In this document: positions 1 to 7,718 of the stretch, piece after piece | Layout of the letters: each line of letters opens with the position of its first letter | Numbering within the stretch: the first letter of the stretch is position 1 | Source: Flagellimonas profundi | Lineage (GTDB): Bacteria > Bacteroidota > Bacteroidia > Flavobacteriales > Flavobacteriaceae | Reading direction: 5' to 3' | Assembly (NCBI RefSeq): GCF_017313275.1 | Contig: NZ_JAFLNM010000003.1 | Location: forward strand, 281,261-345,260 | Length of the DNA: 64,000 nt | The notes under the pieces: model-generated | Told to the model about the DNA's origin: nothing | Database searches by the model: none | What the model saw: only the letters and a program-made list of their open reading frames with translations | Translations under genes and position numbers: made by a program

Positions 1-259
1 CATAGAACTTTAAAAACTGTTTGAGGTAGCGAAAATTCTGATTGATCAACTGAAACCTTTCATCATCCAATGTATTTTGAAGGGCATCCTCATCTTGATC
101 AAATGCGAACAATTTTCCGCCATCACCCAATCTTTTCAAAATTTCTTTGGAGTGCCCACCGCCACCAAAGGTGACATCCACATACACTCCATCTTCTTTT
201 ATATTCAACCCATCCACCGACTCTTTCAGCAACACTGGGTTGTGATACGCACTACTCAT
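1..259 (-). CDS. rsmH: 16S rRNA (cytosine(1402)-N(4))-methyltransferase RsmH, N-terminal part cut by window edge
   Basis: Only the first 86 codons are inside the window. RsmH methylates N4 of C1402 in the 16S rRNA decoding centre using S-adenosylmethionine. The N-terminus [11 protein letters not shown] is the family hallmark. The glycine-rich SAM loop FGGGGH is at residues 31-36 and an acidic FAFDQD stretch at about 51-56 fits the next SAM contact. The ATG at 259 overlaps the mraZ stop by 8 bases, the usual dcw-cluster junction, which supports this start and suggests translational coupling. The remainder of the gene, and presumably the rest of the division cluster, lies left of the window. 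Confidence 0.95.
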   Translation of the reverse strand, partial: MSSAYHNPVLLKESVDGLNIKEDGVYVDVTFGGGGHSKEILKRLGDGGKLFAFDQDEDALQNTLDDERFQLINQNFRYLKQFLKFY

Positions 260-707
260 CGTCATCAAAAATCTCCTCGGCCAGGTCAGCATAATCCTTC
301 TCGCCCTCTGCCAAGACTTTCTCGTACATATCCTTGTTCCAAATCTCGATTTTGTCAAAAACCGCATTCAGAACCACCTCTTTCTCGATCCCAGCAAACT
401 CCACTAAGTTTTTTGGAATCTGCAATCTTCCGGAATCCCCGTCAATGCTGACTTCCTTCATTCCCGCAACAAAATTCCTCACAAAAGCATCGTACTTTCG
501 ATTGATTTTGCTTTTCTTCATCACTTTTTGCATAAGAACATCAAACTCAGCTTTGGGGTACAATTCCAAACATTGCTGAAAAACAGACCGCTTGATCACA
601 AACCCATCCTTTAAAACAGGCAAAAGCTGGTTCTTCAAAGAAATGGGCAATAACACCCTTCCTTTGGAGTCCGCTTTACAATCATGTTGTCCTATGATAT
701 GGGTCAC
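252..707 (-). CDS. mraZ: MraZ, DNA-binding regulator of the division/cell-wall cluster
   Basis: A 151-residue protein of normal MraZ length with two AbrB-like swapped-hairpin halves: [13 protein letters not shown] near the N-terminus and a second copy, [17 protein letters not shown], around residues 90-110. MraZ forms a ring-shaped oligomer that binds short direct repeats in its own promoter and represses the dcw cluster. It is the first gene of the cluster here and overlaps rsmH. Its upstream region holds three phased GTGG repeats (see the separate entry), which fits autoregulation. The acidic C-terminal tail ends EEIFDDDE. The identification is secure; the autoregulation is inferred from the repeats. 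Confidence 0.95.
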   Translation of the reverse strand: MTHIIGQHDCKADSKGRVLLPISLKNQLLPVLKDGFVIKRSVFQQCLELYPKAEFDVLMQKVMKKSKINRKYDAFVRNFVAGMKEVSIDGDSGRLQIPKNLVEFAGIEKEVVLNAVFDKIEIWNKDMYEKVLAEGEKDYADLAEEIFDDDE

Positions 708-736
708 TAGAAATCAATTGGTTAGTTAATACAACT

Positions 737-801
737 CAAATATATAGATTTTATTTCCACATTTCTCCACTTAATACCACTTTTGTTAATAAATTATCCA
801 C
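737..801 (-). promoter_or_regulatory. mraZ promoter with phased MraZ-box repeats
   Basis: Reading toward mraZ, a Bacteroidetes -7 element TATATTTG lies at 744-737. Immediately upstream, GTGG (CCAC on the + strand) occurs at 757-760, 767-770 and 777-780, exactly 10 bp apart, with a fourth copy at 798-801. Known MraZ operators are short G-rich direct repeats with a 10-bp period, matching a ring that touches one face of the helix. The repeats cover the expected -33 region, so bound MraZ would block RNA polymerase. The binding role is inferred. Confidence 0.7.
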
Positions 802-938
802 TTTTGGACAAAATCCCGTGGTTTGGACCTCAAAATGGAACTTGAGATCGATGTACCGAGTTGAGACATGATTTGACTCGAATGAAAAAACTTGTACCAG
901 TTATATCAAAACCTGAAATCTTTGTGATATGAAATTCC

Positions 939-946
939 TATATTTG
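939..946 (+). promoter_or_regulatory. -7 promoter element of the hydrolase-engB run
   Basis: TATATTTG matches the Bacteroidetes primary-sigma -7 consensus TAnnTTTG and lies 26 bases before the ATG at 973. No convincing -33 TTG at the usual distance was seen. Confidence 0.5.
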
Positions 947-972
947 CGCCTCTTACTACCAACTGACTATAG

Positions 973-1737
973 ATGGAAGAGCATTTAATTGAGGATGGCA
1001 AATACCGATATATAGAAAAGGGAGATGGCACTCCTATGATCATATTGCACGGTTTGATGGGAGGCTTGAGCAACTTCCAAGGGGTATCCGAATATTTTCC
1101 ACCTAAAGGATATCAAGTATTGATTCCCGAATTGCCTATTTACGATATGCCATTATTAAAGACCACGGTAAAAAACTTTGCCACGTTCTTGGAAGGGTTT
1201 ATTGAACACAAGGGTTTGAAGGATGTTATCTTGCTTGGGAATTCCCTGGGCGGACACATTGGACTTTTGCATACCAAAATGTTCCCTGAAATGGTCAAGG
1301 CTTTGGTAATCACAGGAAGTTCAGGACTTTATGAGAGCGCTATGGGTGATGGGTATCCGAAGCGCGGTGATTACGAATTCATTAAAAAGAAGGCCGAAGA
1401 CGTATTTTATGACCCAAAAGTGGCGACCAAAGAAATTGTGGACGAGGTTTTTGCAACGGTCAACGATAGAATGAAGTTGGTAAAGACCCTGGCCATTGCC
1501 AAGAGTGCAATTCGCCACAATATGTCCAAAGACCTGCCCCACATGAATACGCCAACATGTATTATTTGGGGAGAAAACGATACGGTAACCCCGCCGAATG
1601 TGGCCAAGGAATTCCACGAATTGTTGCCCGACTCCGATTTATATTGGATAGAGAAATGTGGCCATGCCCCTATGATGGAACACCCTAACGACTTTAACCG
1701 TATTCTGGAAGCTTGGTTGGAAAAAAGGGGATTTTAG
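973..1737 (+). CDS. alpha/beta-fold hydrolase
   Basis: A 254-residue soluble alpha/beta hydrolase of unknown substrate. The oxyanion region is LHGLMGG (residues 25-31). The nucleophile elbow GNSLGGH puts the catalytic Ser at 91. The acid is Asp203 in GENDTVTPP and the His is 231 in CGHAPMMEHP, so the triad is complete. There is no signal peptide, so it is cytoplasmic. It runs in the same direction as engB, 108 bp further on. The fold is certain; the substrate cannot be told from sequence. Confidence 0.85.
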   Translation: MEEHLIEDGKYRYIEKGDGTPMIILHGLMGGLSNFQGVSEYFPPKGYQVLIPELPIYDMPLLKTTVKNFATFLEGFIEHKGLKDVILLGNSLGGHIGLLHTKMFPEMVKALVITGSSGLYESAMGDGYPKRGDYEFIKKKAEDVFYDPKVATKEIVDEVFATVNDRMKLVKTLAIAKSAIRHNMSKDLPHMNTPTCIIWGENDTVTPPNVAKEFHELLPDSDLYWIEKCGHAPMMEHPNDFNRILEAWLEKRGF

Positions 1738-1845
1738 ATTCTAGAGTCCCGTATTGGGATAGTGGACCGGAAATTAGTGCATCCATATTTCCATATAAGG
1801 ATTTAGATAGGACTTCTATAATCTAGCAGCTAACATCTATTTAAA

Positions 1846-2463
1846 ATGAAAATTACCTCAGCAGAATTTGTGATGAGCAACTCGAATGTTGCCAAATGCC
1901 CCAACGAGCCCTTACCTGAATATGCATTTATTGGCAGGTCCAACGTAGGGAAATCATCGTTGATCAATATGCTGGTAGAACGAAAAGCGTTGGCCAAAAC
2001 CTCGGGCAGACCTGGAAAGACGCAACTCATTAACCATTTTAAGATCAACAACAATTGGTTTTTGGTGGATTTGCCCGGTTACGGTTATGCACGGGTTTCC
2101 AAAAAAGACAAAAAAACCTTTCAGAAATATATTACGGATTATTTCCAAAAAAGAAAGCAACTGGTATGTGGTTTTGTATTGGTGGATATCCGTCATGATC
2201 CACAACCTGTGGACTTGGAGTTTATGGAATGGCTGGGCACAAACCAGATTCCATTCGCTATAATTTTCACCAAAGCGGACAAACTCAAGCCCAACGCCAT
2301 AGAAAGGCAGACGAACGCCTATCTCCAAAAATTATTGGAAGGTGCCTGGGAGGAAGCTCCTCCACATTTCACCACTTCATCGACCAACCGTATGGGGAGA
2401 GAGGAACTTTTAGAATTTATAGATGGTATAAACCAAGAGTTTTTCCAGAGCAATTCCCAATAA
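1846..2463 (+). CDS. engB: ribosome biogenesis GTPase EngB (YihA/YsxC)
   Basis: A 205-residue TrmE-Era-EngA-EngB-Septin-like GTPase that assists maturation of the large ribosomal subunit. G1 is GRSNVGKSS (residues 30-38), G3 is DLPGYGYA (75-82, with the family-specific GYGYA) and G4 is TKADK (142-146). The short C-terminal part contains the TSSTNRMGREEL segment that forms G5. Length and motif spacing are typical of EngB. It lies between a hydrolase and a pirin, all on the + strand. Confidence 0.95.
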   Translation: MKITSAEFVMSNSNVAKCPNEPLPEYAFIGRSNVGKSSLINMLVERKALAKTSGRPGKTQLINHFKINNNWFLVDLPGYGYARVSKKDKKTFQKYITDYFQKRKQLVCGFVLVDIRHDPQPVDLEFMEWLGTNQIPFAIIFTKADKLKPNAIERQTNAYLQKLLEGAWEEAPPHFTTSSTNRMGREELLEFIDGINQEFFQSNSQ

Positions 2464-2550
2464 TTAAGTCCTGCTTTCTTGATCGACTAAAAAGGTAAGG
2501 TTATATTGATTTTTACGACTAAAGCAAACCTAAAAACAAAAACCTATAAA

Positions 2551-3279
2551 ATGAAATCTGTATTGCACAAAGCCGCAACTCGAGGACACGCTGACCATGG
2601 CTGGTTGAATTCGCACCACACCTTTAGTTTTGCTGGATATCACGATCCTGAACGTATGCATTTTGGAGTATTGCGGGTTCTTAACGATGACCAAGTGGCT
2701 CCCGGTAGAGGTTTTGGAACACACCCGCACGACAATATGGAAATTATCTCCATTCCTTTAGAAGGTGATTTGGAGCATAAAGACAGTATGGGCAATACCA
2801 CAACCATTAAAGAAGGAGATGTACAGGTGATGAGTGCCGGCACCGGTATTCAGCATAGTGAATACAACAAAAACAACGACCAAGAAGTGAAGTTTCTTCA
2901 AATTTGGATCTTCCCGAATCAAAGAAACGTGGAACCTAGATATGATCAAATATCCATTCGGGATATTGAAAAGAAAAATGCTTTCTATCAAGTGCTTTCC
3001 CCGAATCCCGAGGACGAAGGAGTTTGGGTACATCAAGATGCTTGGTTCCATTTGGGGAAATTTGATGCAGGCGCTTCAGATTCCTATCAAATAAAAAAAG
3101 AAGGCAATGGCGTTTACGCCTTTATTTTGGATGGAGAAGTTGAGATTGATGGCCAAAAACTGGAAAAAAGAGATGGTTTTGGTATATGGGATACCGATTC
3201 GTTCAACTGTAAAGCAACAACAGCCAGCAGGGTCTTGCTCATGGAAGTCCCCATGAGTCTGGACACTATTGGAAGATAA
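2551..3279 (+). CDS. pirin family protein (bicupin)
   Basis: A 242-residue pirin-like bicupin. The N-terminal cupin carries the metal ligands expected in pirins: GTHPHDNME gives His58, His60 and nearby Glu64, and GIQHSEYN gives His102 and Glu104. Family members include quercetin 2,3-dioxygenases and redox-sensing nuclear pirins; the role here is unknown. An in-frame TTG at 2506 would add 15 residues without similarity to the family, whose usual start MKSVLHKA is at 2551, so 2551 is chosen. A strong terminator follows at 3301-3327. Confidence 0.88.
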   Translation: MKSVLHKAATRGHADHGWLNSHHTFSFAGYHDPERMHFGVLRVLNDDQVAPGRGFGTHPHDNMEIISIPLEGDLEHKDSMGNTTTIKEGDVQVMSAGTGIQHSEYNKNNDQEVKFLQIWIFPNQRNVEPRYDQISIRDIEKKNAFYQVLSPNPEDEGVWVHQDAWFHLGKFDAGASDSYQIKKEGNGVYAFILDGEVEIDGQKLEKRDGFGIWDTDSFNCKATTASRVLLMEVPMSLDTIGR

Positions 3280-3300
3280 TCCATTCAACTTATTTTCGTT

Positions 3301-3327
3301 AAAAAAGCCCCGAATCGGGGCTTTTTT
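3301..3327 (+). terminator. rho-independent terminator after the pirin gene
   Basis: A perfect hairpin AAGCCCCG-aat-CGGGGCTT is flanked by A and T runs, 21 bp after the pirin stop codon. Confidence 0.9.
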
Positions 3328-3411
3328 ATTGCTTAAAGGTCTGTAAAATCAAACGTATCGCATCATGTTATGATTTTAGGTATTTTTAAAACCACTAAAC
3401 ACCATCGACAC

Positions 3412-4077
3412 ATGATTAAAAATATCTGTTTGGGAATCCTTTGTTTTATTTCCGTACAACTATCGGCACAAGGAGAATTTTACCCGCCAAAAGTTGAAAT
3501 ATCCGATTATACCCTATCCAGGTTTTTGACCGAACTCACCTTGGCCGTTGGCAAAAAGGACCAGGATTTTATCCTCGAACATTTGGACCCGAACATCCTC
3601 AATAGTTTTGGAGGCGATGGAGGTATCGAAGAATTCACGATGTATTGGGACTTTAAATCGGACTCCACTAAATTCTGGGAGGTCATGGAAAATATCCTTT
3701 TGATCGGCGGCCCCAGTTTTGATGTTTCAAAAGATAACAACAGCTACTATTTACCCTTTACCTTTACGGATTGGCCAGAACAGTACGATGCTTTTGAACA
3801 CTACTTGGTTTTGGGCAATAATGTAAATGTAAGGAGCAAACCGACCACCGAAAACTCTGAGGTTCTTGGGCAACTCAGCTATCAAATTGTAAAAATATCC
3901 GATCCCGAGGGCGAAATACTTTCAGAAAATAACCACTGGCTCAACATAACTACGGTGGACAATGGGCTTTCGGGATTTGTTTATGGGAAATTCTTGATAT
4001 CCCCCATTGGCTATCGGTTGGGATTGATCAAAACCGAAAATGGCTGGAAAATTAATATGTTGGTGGCCGGGGATTGA
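3412..4077 (+). CDS. secreted protein with bacterial SH3 domain
   Basis: A 221-residue exported protein of unknown function. Starting at the ATG at 3412 gives a clean signal peptide (KNICLGILCFISVQLSAQ, cleavage after LSAQ); the alternative ATG at 3370 would place 14 odd residues before it. The second half carries an SH3b-type module: NNVNVRSKPTTENSEVLGQL followed by HWLNI and GFVYGKFL, the usual 'new-gate' of bacterial SH3 domains that bind cell-wall or protein ligands. The first half is not recognised. It stands alone between a terminator and a membrane protein. Confidence 0.75.
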   Translation: MIKNICLGILCFISVQLSAQGEFYPPKVEISDYTLSRFLTELTLAVGKKDQDFILEHLDPNILNSFGGDGGIEEFTMYWDFKSDSTKFWEVMENILLIGGPSFDVSKDNNSYYLPFTFTDWPEQYDAFEHYLVLGNNVNVRSKPTTENSEVLGQLSYQIVKISDPEGEILSENNHWLNITTVDNGLSGFVYGKFLISPIGYRLGLIKTENGWKINMLVAGD

Positions 4078-4176
4078 TCTGAACATGCACCAATACATCA
4101 ATTGAAACTCCACATTCGTCAATTACTGATCGTTATAGTGCTTGGCCTTTCATTATTTTGAATAAAACACCACAAA

Positions 4177-4656
4177 ATGAATGATAGCAAAAGTGAAATT
4201 TCTGGGTTTTTAAAAAGAATCAACTTGATACATAAAGCCATACTGGTAAGTCCAATTGCTCTTGGTATAGTGTTTTACTTTATGGCAGACAATCCATACC
4301 TGTTTATTCTGAATGCCTGGGATACGTTATTGGTAATTGTAATTTCCGCTATTGTTCTTGGTATATTTTTAAGTGACCTGCTCTTTAAAAAAAAACTTTC
4401 AGGTATTGCAGCAGAATTATCGCTATCTAAAAAACTTGAGAGATTTCAAACTGCTTTGTTATTGAAGATGGTATTTCTGGAGATACCTGCAATCTTTAGT
4501 ACAGCAGTTTTTTATTTGACCCAAAACCTACTATACCTTATCATTACCATTGGAATGGTACTTTATATGAACGTGAAAGCACCAAAAAAAGAACGTATAA
4601 TTCATGCCTTGGATTTACGGGGAGCGGAAAAAGATAAAATGAATCAAGCCCATTAA
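4177..4656 (+). CDS. small integral membrane protein, unknown function
   Basis: 159 residues with four hydrophobic segments at about 20-37, 41-66, 88-110 and 113-131 and a basic C-terminal tail. The first residues are soluble and there is no cleavable signal. No motif was recognised. It stands 99 bp after the SH3 protein and converges with gldC. Confidence 0.7.
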   Translation: MNDSKSEISGFLKRINLIHKAILVSPIALGIVFYFMADNPYLFILNAWDTLLVIVISAIVLGIFLSDLLFKKKLSGIAAELSLSKKLERFQTALLLKMVFLEIPAIFSTAVFYLTQNLLYLIITIGMVLYMNVKAPKKERIIHALDLRGAEKDKMNQAH

Positions 4657-4685
4657 TGGCCCCAATCCAAAGAAGTTTAAAACCT

Positions 4686-5021
4686 CTATTTCTTCAATTC
4701 CAACTTCTCTGCAAAGTAGTCGCAAAAGTCCTTCATGGTAGCGGTCATTTTTTCATCCTGGGTGGCCTTGAAAAAAGTATCCGCCATGGTAACCAATGTC
4801 TGATGAAAAAACACCTTCATTTCGTCTACGGGCATATCCTTGGTCCAAAGATCGATTTTTAAGGATTCTTGGTTTTTGCTATCCCAAACGGACAGCATCA
4901 TGGCTTTGGCCTCTTCTTCATTAATACCACCGTCCTGTGCCGACCATTTTAATTCTTCGGGCACTCGGTTCTCATCCAATCCAACCTTTAAGGTTATCTC
5001 CGAAGTGTGTTCTACTGCCAT
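4686..5021 (-). CDS. gldC: gliding motility protein GldC
   Basis: A 111-residue acidic, soluble protein matching GldC of gliding Bacteroidetes (MAVEHTSEITLKVGLDENRVPE with WSAQDGG). GldC is tied to GldB and, together with the other Gld proteins and the type IX secretion machinery, to surface motility; its biochemical role is unclear. Its ATG follows the gldB stop codon directly (TAG-ATG), so the two are very probably co-translated. The order gldB-gldC is the conventional one. Confidence 0.93.
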   Translation of the reverse strand: MAVEHTSEITLKVGLDENRVPEELKWSAQDGGINEEEAKAMMLSVWDSKNQESLKIDLWTKDMPVDEMKVFFHQTLVTMADTFFKATQDEKMTATMKDFCDYFAEKLELKK

Positions 5022-6011
5022 CTATCTTTTTGGTTTGTAATTTGATTGTTTTAAAATTTCATCTGCGGGCATCCCTAACATCTGTTTCAGGCCTGTATCC
5101 GTTTTTTCCATAAAGGCCCTCACAATTCGCCAACCCATGTATCGTCCCAATCTTGGAGGTGATTCGTTGTCCAGTTCCAATCCAAACTTGGAAAAAGGCG
5201 CTGGATCCAAGAATTTTCTATCTAAGCCTGTGTCTGTACTGTAGAGTAGTTCTCGCTCTACAAAATATTTCCACATTTGCTCTTCGTTGGCCCTTGCCCA
5301 CTCTATTTCTTCTTCTGAGTATCCGATTTTCTGTGCATCCGTAGCGGAAGGAATCAGTTTGTCTTTTAGGTAAAGTTCTTTTCCAAAGTATACCATACGG
5401 GAAAGGAGGGTTCGGTTGCGCGGATAGTTGAGTACTTTTTTGGCAAAGGCACTTGTAACATCGGAAGTCAAAAACTTTTTGTCCAAATTTGATGCAATGT
5501 ACCTTTGCAGTCCTTCATAAAAATGATGGTCTTCACCCAGGTAATTGTCCAAGCCAATGAGCAACAACGAGTCCGTCAGTATAATTCGATTATCGTACCT
5601 AACATCCGAAGTAAGTGTTACCACATGGGGTGTTTTTGTTTCTGGAAAATAATATTTCATATGTTTGAAGAGGGACTCCAAATCCTTAGATTCTTCCTCA
5701 AAATCTCCAAAAGCTTTGGCTACCTCTTCCGATAGTTCAACTTGAATGGTGTCCGTAAGCTTGGCGATCCAAACACTATCTGGAAATTGCTCCGGGAACA
5801 AGTACGGGTATTTCTCCTTCAAAGCGGGAATGTCATTTGGCGTTGCATTGGCAAATTCCCTATCAAACCTTGAAATCTGTAAATCAACGGCAACCTTATC
5901 AATTTCTTCTTCCGTCCTATCCTTTTCCCCACAGGATGAAAGCAACAAAATCATCACTAAAACAAAACTTCTGAACATGGGAATAGTAAAGTATTTGAAC
6001 AACCACTTCAT
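5022..6011 (-). CDS. gldB: gliding motility lipoprotein GldB
   Basis: A 329-residue lipoprotein required for gliding in Flavobacterium johnsoniae. Starting at the ATG at 6011 gives a short n-region, a hydrophobic core and a lipobox LSSC with the acylated Cys at residue 27. An upstream in-frame start at 6104 would overlap the divergent nadE start and disrupt the signal peptide. The body matches GldB: RFDREFANATP, KEKYPYLFPEQFPD, GLDNYLGEDHHFY, GRYMGWRIVRAFME. gldC follows without a gap, and nadE diverges from the same 66-bp intergenic region. Confidence 0.93.
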   Translation of the reverse strand: MKWLFKYFTIPMFRSFVLVMILLLSSCGEKDRTEEEIDKVAVDLQISRFDREFANATPNDIPALKEKYPYLFPEQFPDSVWIAKLTDTIQVELSEEVAKAFGDFEEESKDLESLFKHMKYYFPETKTPHVVTLTSDVRYDNRIILTDSLLLIGLDNYLGEDHHFYEGLQRYIASNLDKKFLTSDVTSAFAKKVLNYPRNRTLLSRMVYFGKELYLKDKLIPSATDAQKIGYSEEEIEWARANEEQMWKYFVERELLYSTDTGLDRKFLDPAPFSKFGLELDNESPPRLGRYMGWRIVRAFMEKTDTGLKQMLGMPADEILKQSNYKPKR

Positions 6012-6077
6012 TTTTAAGGGCACAGGGTTTAAATTTACAGGCCACAAAGGTAATTTATAGAATCTAAATAGTAAGAT

Positions 6078-6866
6078 ATGCAAACAGAAAAGGTAATCGA
6101 CCATATTGTTAAGTGGTTAAAAGAGTATGCCAAAAATGCAAAATGCAAAGGTTTTGTAATTGGTGTTTCTGGCGGAATCGATTCCGCAGTGACCTCAACG
6201 CTCTGTGCAAAAACCGGATTGGACCTTTTATGTTTGGAAATGCCGATACATCAGGGCAAAAATCAAGTGACCCGAGCAGACAGGCATATCGATTGGTTGA
6301 TTGAAAACTTCACAAATGTTTCAAGGCAACCGGTAAATCTAACACCTGTTTTTGATAGCTTGGTGGACGCTTTCCCAAAAGTGGAAAATGAAGAAGATCG
6401 TTTTATGTCCCTCGCCAATACAAGGGCCAGACTACGAATGACCACCCTATACTATTTTGCGGCCCTTAAAGGGTATTTGGTGGCCGGAACAGGAAACAAA
6501 GTGGAGGATTTCGGGATTGGATTCTATACTAAATATGGGGATGGTGGTGTTGACCTCAGCCCGATTGCCGATTTGGTCAAGACCGAGGTTTATGAATTGG
6601 GCAGGGTCCTTGGGGTGAACCAGGACATTATGGATGCGGCACCTACCGATGGGCTATGGGGAGATAGCCGAACCGATGAAGATCAAATAGGCGCCTCTTA
6701 TCCAGAATTGGAATGGGCCATGGAAATGGATGATCAAGGAAAAAAAGCCGATGATTTTTCTGGCAGGGAAAAAGAAATATTCTCCATATATAAAAGATAT
6801 AATTCTGCAAACAAACATAAGATGGTTCCCATACCTATTTGTGAGATTCCAGATGGGTTAAAGTAG
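6078..6866 (+). CDS. nadE: NAD(+) synthase
   Basis: 262 residues. The enzyme adenylates and amidates nicotinate adenine dinucleotide to NAD. The PP-loop motif SGGIDS is at residues 31-36; the second nucleotide-binding region VAGTGNKVEDFGIGFYTKYGDGGVD and the C-terminal HKMVPIPICE segment are clear. It lacks the N-terminal glutaminase domain, so by family rule it uses free ammonia. It diverges from gldB, an arrangement seen in other flavobacteria. Confidence 0.93.
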   Translation: MQTEKVIDHIVKWLKEYAKNAKCKGFVIGVSGGIDSAVTSTLCAKTGLDLLCLEMPIHQGKNQVTRADRHIDWLIENFTNVSRQPVNLTPVFDSLVDAFPKVENEEDRFMSLANTRARLRMTTLYYFAALKGYLVAGTGNKVEDFGIGFYTKYGDGGVDLSPIADLVKTEVYELGRVLGVNQDIMDAAPTDGLWGDSRTDEDQIGASYPELEWAMEMDDQGKKADDFSGREKEIFSIYKRYNSANKHKMVPIPICEIPDGLK

Positions 6867-7023
6867 CGGTTTATCCGAAAAACCCTAGTTGAAGACGAAA
6901 AATACCCCAGAAAAACTATGGTTTTAAGAAAAAAGTTAGAGTTTTACATTATTAAATCATTATCTTGCTCGCTATACTTTTAGTATTTAGCAGCTAACCA
7001 TTAATTAAAATAAAACTAATCAA

Positions 7024-7653
7024 ATGATAAAAGTATTGATTGCTGACAACCATCCTATTGTTAGGCTTGGTATTAGACAGGTACTTGAATCTAGCTCCGA
7101 AATTGAAGTTATTGCAGATGTTTCAACTACTGAAGAGCTTTTTAATACATTGAAAACCGTTACTCCCGATGTAGTGATTTTAGAGATGGACATTCCAGAA
7201 ATAAACGGTATTGCCACCCTTAGAAAAATGAAATTGGAATTTCCAGACATTAAGACCTTAATGTACAGCGGTCAATCCGAAGACGTTTATGCCTTAAGTA
7301 CCATCCGTGCCGGAGCATTTGGATACTTGTCCAAAACTGCTGACTTGGACTATATCGTTTCTGCGGTCAAAAAAGTAAGCGAAGGCAACATGTTCATCAC
7401 AAACGAACTGGCCCAACGCCTTGCTTTTGACGAAGGAACACAAAAACCACGCAGGTTCTTTAGAAAACTTTCTTCAAGAGAGGTTGAAGTACTGAAACTT
7501 TTGGCCAGTGGAAAAAGAAACAAAGAGGTAGCTGAAGGATTGAATCTAAACGAAAAAACAGTAAGTACCTACAAAGCCCGTTTGATGAAGAAATTAAATG
7601 TGGATAATTTGGTGGACTTGCTACAACAGGCCAAAGCCTTGGAACTATATTAG
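7024..7653 (+). CDS. LuxR/NarL-type response regulator with Glu at the phospho-acceptor site
   Basis: A 209-residue two-domain protein: an N-terminal receiver (1-120) and a C-terminal LuxR-type helix-turn-helix (about 147-205, LSSREVEVLKLLASGKRNKEVAEGLNLNEKTVSTYKARLMKKL). The receiver keeps Asp8 and the conserved Lys in GYLSK, but the phospho-acceptor position is Glu54 (VILEMDIPEING; the acceptor is normally four residues before the Pro) and the second N-terminal acid is Asn9. Asp-to-Glu changes often mimic the phosphorylated state, so it may be constitutively active or regulated otherwise. No histidine kinase gene lies nearby. Confidence 0.9.
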   Translation: MIKVLIADNHPIVRLGIRQVLESSSEIEVIADVSTTEELFNTLKTVTPDVVILEMDIPEINGIATLRKMKLEFPDIKTLMYSGQSEDVYALSTIRAGAFGYLSKTADLDYIVSAVKKVSEGNMFITNELAQRLAFDEGTQKPRRFFRKLSSREVEVLKLLASGKRNKEVAEGLNLNEKTVSTYKARLMKKLNVDNLVDLLQQAKALELY

Positions 7654-7680
7654 AATACCCAACCAAACCAACTATTGTGG

Positions 7681-7713
7681 AAACCCCTTTCAACTTCAAT
7701 TGGAAGGGGTTTT
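7681..7713. terminator. bidirectional terminator between the response regulator and dnaG
   Basis: A hairpin with arms AACCCCTTTCAA and TTGGAAGGGGTT (one G-T wobble) and a 6-base loop, with A and T runs outside. It lies between two convergent genes and can serve both. Confidence 0.8.
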
Positions 7714-7718
7714 ATATG

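Noticed and set aside
1822..6998. The 11-mer TAGCAGCTAAC upstream of both engB (about 1823) and the response regulator (about 6987)
   Set aside because: An 11-bp repeat between two places in 64 kb is expected many times by chance, and neither copy has a symmetric or phased context.
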